Notes under the pieces: model-generated
What the model saw: the letters and a program-made list of their open reading frames with translations, nothing else
Database searches by the model: none
What the model was told of the DNA's origin: nothing
Position numbers and translations under genes: made by a program
NCBI GenBank assembly: GCA_003242645.1
Contig: QGVC01000024.1
Location: 1-18,865, forward strand
DNA length: 18,865 bases
Direction of reading: 5' to 3'
DNA from: Pseudomonadota bacterium
Lineage (GTDB): Bacteria; Pseudomonadota; Alphaproteobacteria; Rhizobiales; Hyphomicrobiaceae
In this document: piece by piece, positions 15,531 through 18,865 of the stretch
Position numbering within the stretch: the first letter of the stretch is position 1
Layout of the letters: each line of letters starts with the position of its first letter

Positions 15531-18113
15531 CTATTTCGCCAGCTCCTCTTTCACCTTCGCCGCGAGCTGAGCCAATGTGAATGGCTTCTGCAGGAAGGCG
15601 AAGGGAACGTTGGGATCGAGGCTGTTATTGAGGGCGTCATCAGGATAGCCGGACATGAAGATGATCTTAATATCTGGATTGATCTCCTGCAGCTGCCGGC
15701 CCATGCTGGGGCCGTCCATTTCCGGCATGATCACGTCGCTGATGACGAGGTCCACCGGGCGATCGGCAGTGCGCACCATTTCGATCGCCTCGGCCCCGCT
15801 TGAGGCTTGCAGCACTTCGTAGCCCTGCCGCTTCAAGGCCTCCGCGGCGAAGTTGCGGACCGCGTCCTCATCCTCCACCAGCAGAACGCGGCCGGAGCCG
15901 GTCAGATCGCGATGGCGCTCCTTACGCCCGTTCCGGCCTGCAGCGACCTCGACCTCATCCTCCGCATCGACCACATGGCGCGGCAGGAAAATGCGGAACG
16001 TCGTACCCTTGCCCGGCGTGCTGTCGACGAAGACGTACCCGCCCGTCTGCTTGACGATGCCGTAGACCGTCGCGAGCCCCAGGCCGGTTCCCTTGCCGAC
16101 GCTCTTCGTGGTGAAGAACGGCTCGAAGATCTTGGCGCGCACCTCGGGCGTCATGCCGTGGCCGGTATCCTCGACCTCGATCATGACGTATTCCCCGACC
16201 GGCAGGTTCTGTGGCTCGAGCTTCTGGCAATCGCGCTCCGCAACGTTCCTTGTTCGGATGATGAGCTGGCCGCCGTCGGGCATGGCGTCCCGCGCATTTA
16301 CGGCCAGATTGATGATGACGGACTGGAGCTGCGAGTAGTCGGCCTTGACGTACCACAGGTCTCGCCCGGGCTGGATTTTCAGCTCGATCTTCTCGCCCAG
16401 GAGGCGATTGAGCATCACGGAGGTGTCCGTCAGCAGCTCGCCGATCTGGAGCACCTCCGGCTGCAGGGTTTGACGGCGCGAGAAGGCGAGCAGCTGGCTC
16501 ACGAGCTCGCCCGCGCGGTTTGCCGCCGTCTTGATGTTCATGATGTTGCGATAAGCGGGATCGCCGGGGCGATGGGTCTGGAGCAGCAGGTCCGAGAAAC
16601 CGATGATGGCCGTCAGCACGTTGTTGAAGTCGTGCGCGACGCCGCCCGCGAGCTTGCCGATCGCCTCCATCTTCTGGCTCTGGGCGAACTGCATCTCCAG
16701 CGCCTTCAGCTCGGTGGCATCGATGACGTAGAGCACCGCCGCCTCCTCCGCCGACCCGCGGCTCAGGGCGCTGAAGAAGACGCGGCGCGTGAGCTCGCGC
16801 GACTCGCCGACTGTTATTTCGAGGGGTTGGATATTGGCTTTCCCGGCCAGGGCATCGTTGAGCGCGGCTTCCACCTCCGCCCGCCGATCGGGCTCGACGT
16901 TGCGGGTTAGAACGTCGACGGCGCGGCCCCCACGCCCGGCCTTACCATCCAGCAGCAGCCGCGCGAAGGCCGCGTTGGCACTGACGATTCGGCCATCCGC
17001 GCCGACCGTCGCGATGCCGAACGGCGCTGACTGGAAGAAGCGGGCAAACCGGACATCGGCCGTGCGGCCGCGCCCACCCGCGTTGGGCTCCGTAATGCGC
17101 TCGAGCACGGCTGCCACAAAACCCGCCTGCTGCGAACGCTGCACGACAAGCAGCGTCGCCGGCCATATGACGCCGTCCTCGCGTACCAGATCGAGATCGA
17201 TCCGGCGTGCTGTATGCTCGGCATCGCGGGCTAACGCGCGCAAGAGGAGAGCGCCGTCTCCGGAAACGATATCGGTCAGCTTCAGACCGCGTGCCAGCGA
17301 GCTGGCCGAAAGGCCGAGCCACTTCGCCAACGTGTCGTTGAGGTGCTCGATCTCCGCATCGTCTCCGGCGACCAGGAGGCCGAGGGGCATCGTCTCGTAG
17401 TAGCCAAGCGTCGCTTCCAATGCGCGCATCGCCTCGGCCTCGCGCCGACGATCATCGGTGACGTCGGTCATCCGCCACAGGACGAGGGGCTCGGACTCTC
17501 CACTCCGGCCCAACTGAAGCCGGCTTACGCTGAGGCGAAACCAGCGAGACTGCCGCTGGCCGGCCACGACAGTCCGCAGCCGGAACTCCTCTGTTCTGCT
17601 TTCTCCGCGGCCTGCCGCCCGCGCCAGCCGGAACAAGGCTTCGGCAGCTTGCGGCTCGCCGGCACAGAGCGACTCCAGGGCACTGACGTGATCGTAGTTC
17701 GTCGGCCCGACCAGCTCATCGAAGGCAGGGTTGGCATAAACTCGCCGGCCGTCGAGGGTGGTGACGCACAAGCCATCCTTGAAGCTCCGCGCCAAGGCAT
17801 CGGTGATGTTCGCATTCCCGGAGTGGTCAGCGATCCGAATGTGCCCTGCCACGAGCCCAAAAACGAAGAAGACGCCAAGCGTCGCCAGAAACGCCATGGC
17901 GGTGAGGAGAATGGGCTCGCTCGAATCGAACGTGAGGACGGCAAGTGTCCCCAAAGCCCCGGCGAGCACGACCGCGGCGATGGCGATGACGCCTCCGCCG
18001 GAACGCGAACTCACCAGTGGAATGTCAGCCGTGAGCGGTCCCTGCTGCGCTTCGATTTCCCGCATGGCGGGAGAGACTAGCTGATTCTGGGAAAAGGCGG
18101 GCTTGCCGGCCAT
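15531..18113 (-). CDS. cckA: Hybrid sensor histidine kinase CckA
   Basis: Cell-cycle kinase/phosphatase which, through ChpT, controls CtrA in alphaproteobacteria. The 860-aa product has two N-terminal membrane segments (about 41-62 and 69-90), three PAS-like regions (about 105-220, 234-340, 355-470), the dimerisation/phosphotransfer domain with [11 protein letters not shown] (phosphoacceptor H494), and an ATPase domain with the N box [11 protein letters not shown] (602-611), EDTGHGM (648-654) and [15 protein letters not shown] (673-687). A C-terminal receiver follows with VEDED (746-750), phosphoacceptor D793 in [10 protein letters not shown], and K843 in QKPF. All catalytic residues are present. 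ChpT and CtrA are not in the window. It is divergent from the fliO-like gene and upstream of recA on the same strand. No good CtrA box (TTAA-N7-TTAA) was seen upstream. Confidence 0.96.
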   Translation of the reverse strand: MAGKPAFSQNQLVSPAMREIEAQQGPLTADIPLVSSRSGGGVIAIAAVVLAGALGTLAVLTFDSSEPILLTAMAFLATLGVFFVFGLVAGHIRIADHSGNANITDALARSFKDGLCVTTLDGRRVYANPAFDELVGPTNYDHVSALESLCAGEPQAAEALFRLARAAGRGESRTEEFRLRTVVAGQRQSRWFRLSVSRLQLGRSGESEPLVLWRMTDVTDDRRREAEAMRALEATLGYYETMPLGLLVAGDDAEIEHLNDTLAKWLGLSASSLARGLKLTDIVSGDGALLLRALARDAEHTARRIDLDLVREDGVIWPATLLVVQRSQQAGFVAAVLERITEPNAGGRGRTADVRFARFFQSAPFGIATVGADGRIVSANAAFARLLLDGKAGRGGRAVDVLTRNVEPDRRAEVEAALNDALAGKANIQPLEITVGESRELTRRVFFSALSRGSAEEAAVLYVIDATELKALEMQFAQSQKMEAIGKLAGGVAHDFNNVLTAIIGFSDLLLQTHRPGDPAYRNIMNIKTAANRAGELVSQLLAFSRRQTLQPEVLQIGELLTDTSVMLNRLLGEKIELKIQPGRDLWYVKADYSQLQSVIINLAVNARDAMPDGGQLIIRTRNVAERDCQKLEPQNLPVGEYVMIEVEDTGHGMTPEVRAKIFEPFFTTKSVGKGTGLGLATVYGIVKQTGGYVFVDSTPGKGTTFRIFLPRHVVDAEDEVEVAAGRNGRKERHRDLTGSGRVLLVEDEDAVRNFAAEALKRQGYEVLQASSGAEAIEMVRTADRPVDLVISDVIMPEMDGPSMGRQLQEINPDIKIIFMSGYPDDALNNSLDPNVPFAFLQKPFTLAQLAAKVKEELAK

Positions 18114-18321
18114 CTTAGGCTACTCTTACGCACAACTTTCACGAATGTTCATAAGCCCAGGCTACGGCCGCCCTCACTGGGAGGAAGGACGTCTCGGAAC
18201 CGTAACGATCTCAATATTTCAGTCATTCCGGTAAACATACCGTTGCCGAGTGTCCGTTCACCGGTCTTTTTGCGTACAGAGATGTTCTGTTCGCGCACGA
18301 GTTGTGCTGGTTCCAATCGTG

Positions 18322-18350
18322 TTAATCTGTTTCGCGAAGCGCGCTATACC
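18322..18350 (+). promoter_or_regulatory. Weak sigma70-like promoter candidate for the fliO-like gene
   Basis: TTAATC and TATACC are separated by 17 bp, about 135 bp before the ATG at 18485. The -10 is reasonable and the -35 poor. Confidence 0.25.
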
Positions 18351-18450
18351 TTCGCGCTGCGACCGTCGGGGGGTGCGAACGGGATGGCCGGACGGGGCGG
18401 GGGCGCCCTCACAGCGCCATAAGGACGTGCACGCCTCCATCAGCTGATTG

Positions 18451-18474
18451 AGAGGAGCGCGGGCAGCGCCCGCG
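18451..18474 (+). promoter_or_regulatory. Shine-Dalgarno followed by a hairpin before the start codon
   Basis: AGAGGAG (18451-18457) is followed at once by a perfect 7-bp stem CGCGGGC/GCCCGCG with an AGC loop (18458-18474), then 10 nt to the ATG at 18485. Linear spacing (27 nt) is too long, but folding the hairpin brings the effective spacing to 10 nt. No in-frame ATG, GTG or TTG start exists between the stop at 18449-18451 and this ATG. Confidence 0.5.
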
Positions 18475-18484
18475 TCAATTCATT

Positions 18485-18856
18485 ATGGAAATCCTGTCCT
18501 GGCTGCTTTTTGTGGTGTTCATCGCTGCTCTTCTCGTGGTCGGGGCACTGCTGCTCCGCGGCTATCTGACCACAGGATCGCCAAGCAGCGCGCTGAAGGG
18601 TGCCCTGACCGGCAACTTGTTCGGTCCCCGTCCACCGAAGCGCCTGGAGGTGGTGGACCAGGCGAATGTGGATGGACGGCGGAAGCTCCTCCTCATCCGC
18701 CGAGACGGCGTGGAGCACCTCATCATGACAGGGGGCCCCGTCGACATCGTCATCGAGACCGGCATTCAGCCTCCGGAAGTGCCCGAGGCTGCGCCTGAAC
18801 CTGCCGAGTCGATCTTCCAGCGGCGCACACGGTCGAGCACCGTGGTCGAGGCGTGA
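18485..18856 (+). CDS. FliO-like small membrane protein
   Basis: FliO is a small accessory membrane protein for assembly of the flagellar type III export gate. The 123-aa product has one N-terminal membrane helix (about 4-27), a linker rich in Gly/Ser/Pro, then a small domain with RLEVVDQANVDGRRKLLLIRRDGVEHLIMTGGP-type residues (about 55-87): a basic strand followed by a G-G-P turn, and VDIVIETGI. This matches the FliO/MopB pattern of one helix plus a short cytoplasmic beta domain. The C-terminus is acidic and proline-rich, ending just before the window edge. No other flagellar gene is present here, so the name rests on the domain pattern and on the divergent cckA neighbour. It could have a non-flagellar role in this organism. 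Confidence 0.65.
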   Translation: MEILSWLLFVVFIAALLVVGALLLRGYLTTGSPSSALKGALTGNLFGPRPPKRLEVVDQANVDGRRKLLLIRRDGVEHLIMTGGPVDIVIETGIQPPEVPEAAPEPAESIFQRRTRSSTVVEA

Positions 18857-18865
18857 GCCGCCAAA

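Larger units (their letters stand above)
18114..18484. other. 371-bp divergent intergenic region between cckA and the fliO-like gene
   Basis: Contains promoter-like sequences for both directions. Seen: a 5-bp palindrome CGGTA-AACA-TACCG (18229-18242) on the cckA side, the weak promoter at 18322-18350, a GGCGC/GCGCC pair (18404-18420 region), and the Shine-Dalgarno/hairpin leader just before 18485. No additional gene was recognised. Confidence 0.5.

Noticed and set aside
15807..16910. 367-codon plus-strand frame
   Set aside because: It is antisense to the conserved kinase and receiver domains of cckA.
18114..18484. CtrA binding site upstream of cckA or the fliO-like gene
   Set aside because: Only one TTAA is present (18322), and no second half follows at 7-bp spacing.

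Overview
The window is high-GC DNA from an alphaproteobacterium, most likely of the order Hyphomicrobiales (Rhizobiales). The strongest evidence is a hybrid histidine kinase of the CckA type, divergent from a small FliO-like membrane protein and followed by recA. A fused malic enzyme/phosphotransacetylase-like protein is also typical of this group. Species cannot be assigned from the sequence alone.

Left part (1-5.05 kb): central-carbon and acyl-CoA metabolism. The N-terminal 407 codons of a divergent 2-oxoglutarate-dehydrogenase-type E1 (minus strand, cut by the left edge) face a family III CoA-transferase (plus strand) across a 108-bp gap that holds two short palindromes. A full-length MaeB-type malic enzyme follows on the plus strand.

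Middle part (5.1-11.9 kb): an accessory-looking catabolic and transport stretch of mostly single-gene units that change strand often. It contains two MFS transporters of different types, a ketopantoate-reductase-like Rossmann protein between them, a secreted TPR protein, a fumarylacetoacetate-hydrolase-family enzyme and a PLP-dependent threonine/serine dehydratase-like enzyme. A perfect 12-bp inverted repeat lies in the divergent gap before the hydrolase.

Right part (11.9-18.87 kb): housekeeping genes. On the minus strand, in transcription order, come cckA, recA (with a LexA-like site upstream), ccdA and thiD. A hairpin-rich region with two copies of an 11-nt G-rich motif follows and ends in a strong intrinsic terminator. 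It looks like an undescribed small RNA or a structured thiD 3' UTR, and is the best candidate here for something new. The plus-strand fliO-like gene has an unusual leader: a good Shine-Dalgarno sequence is separated from the ATG by a perfect hairpin.

Most genes are recognisable from family motifs. The substrates of both transporters, the Rossmann protein, the hydrolase and the E1 enzyme are not determined by the sequence.
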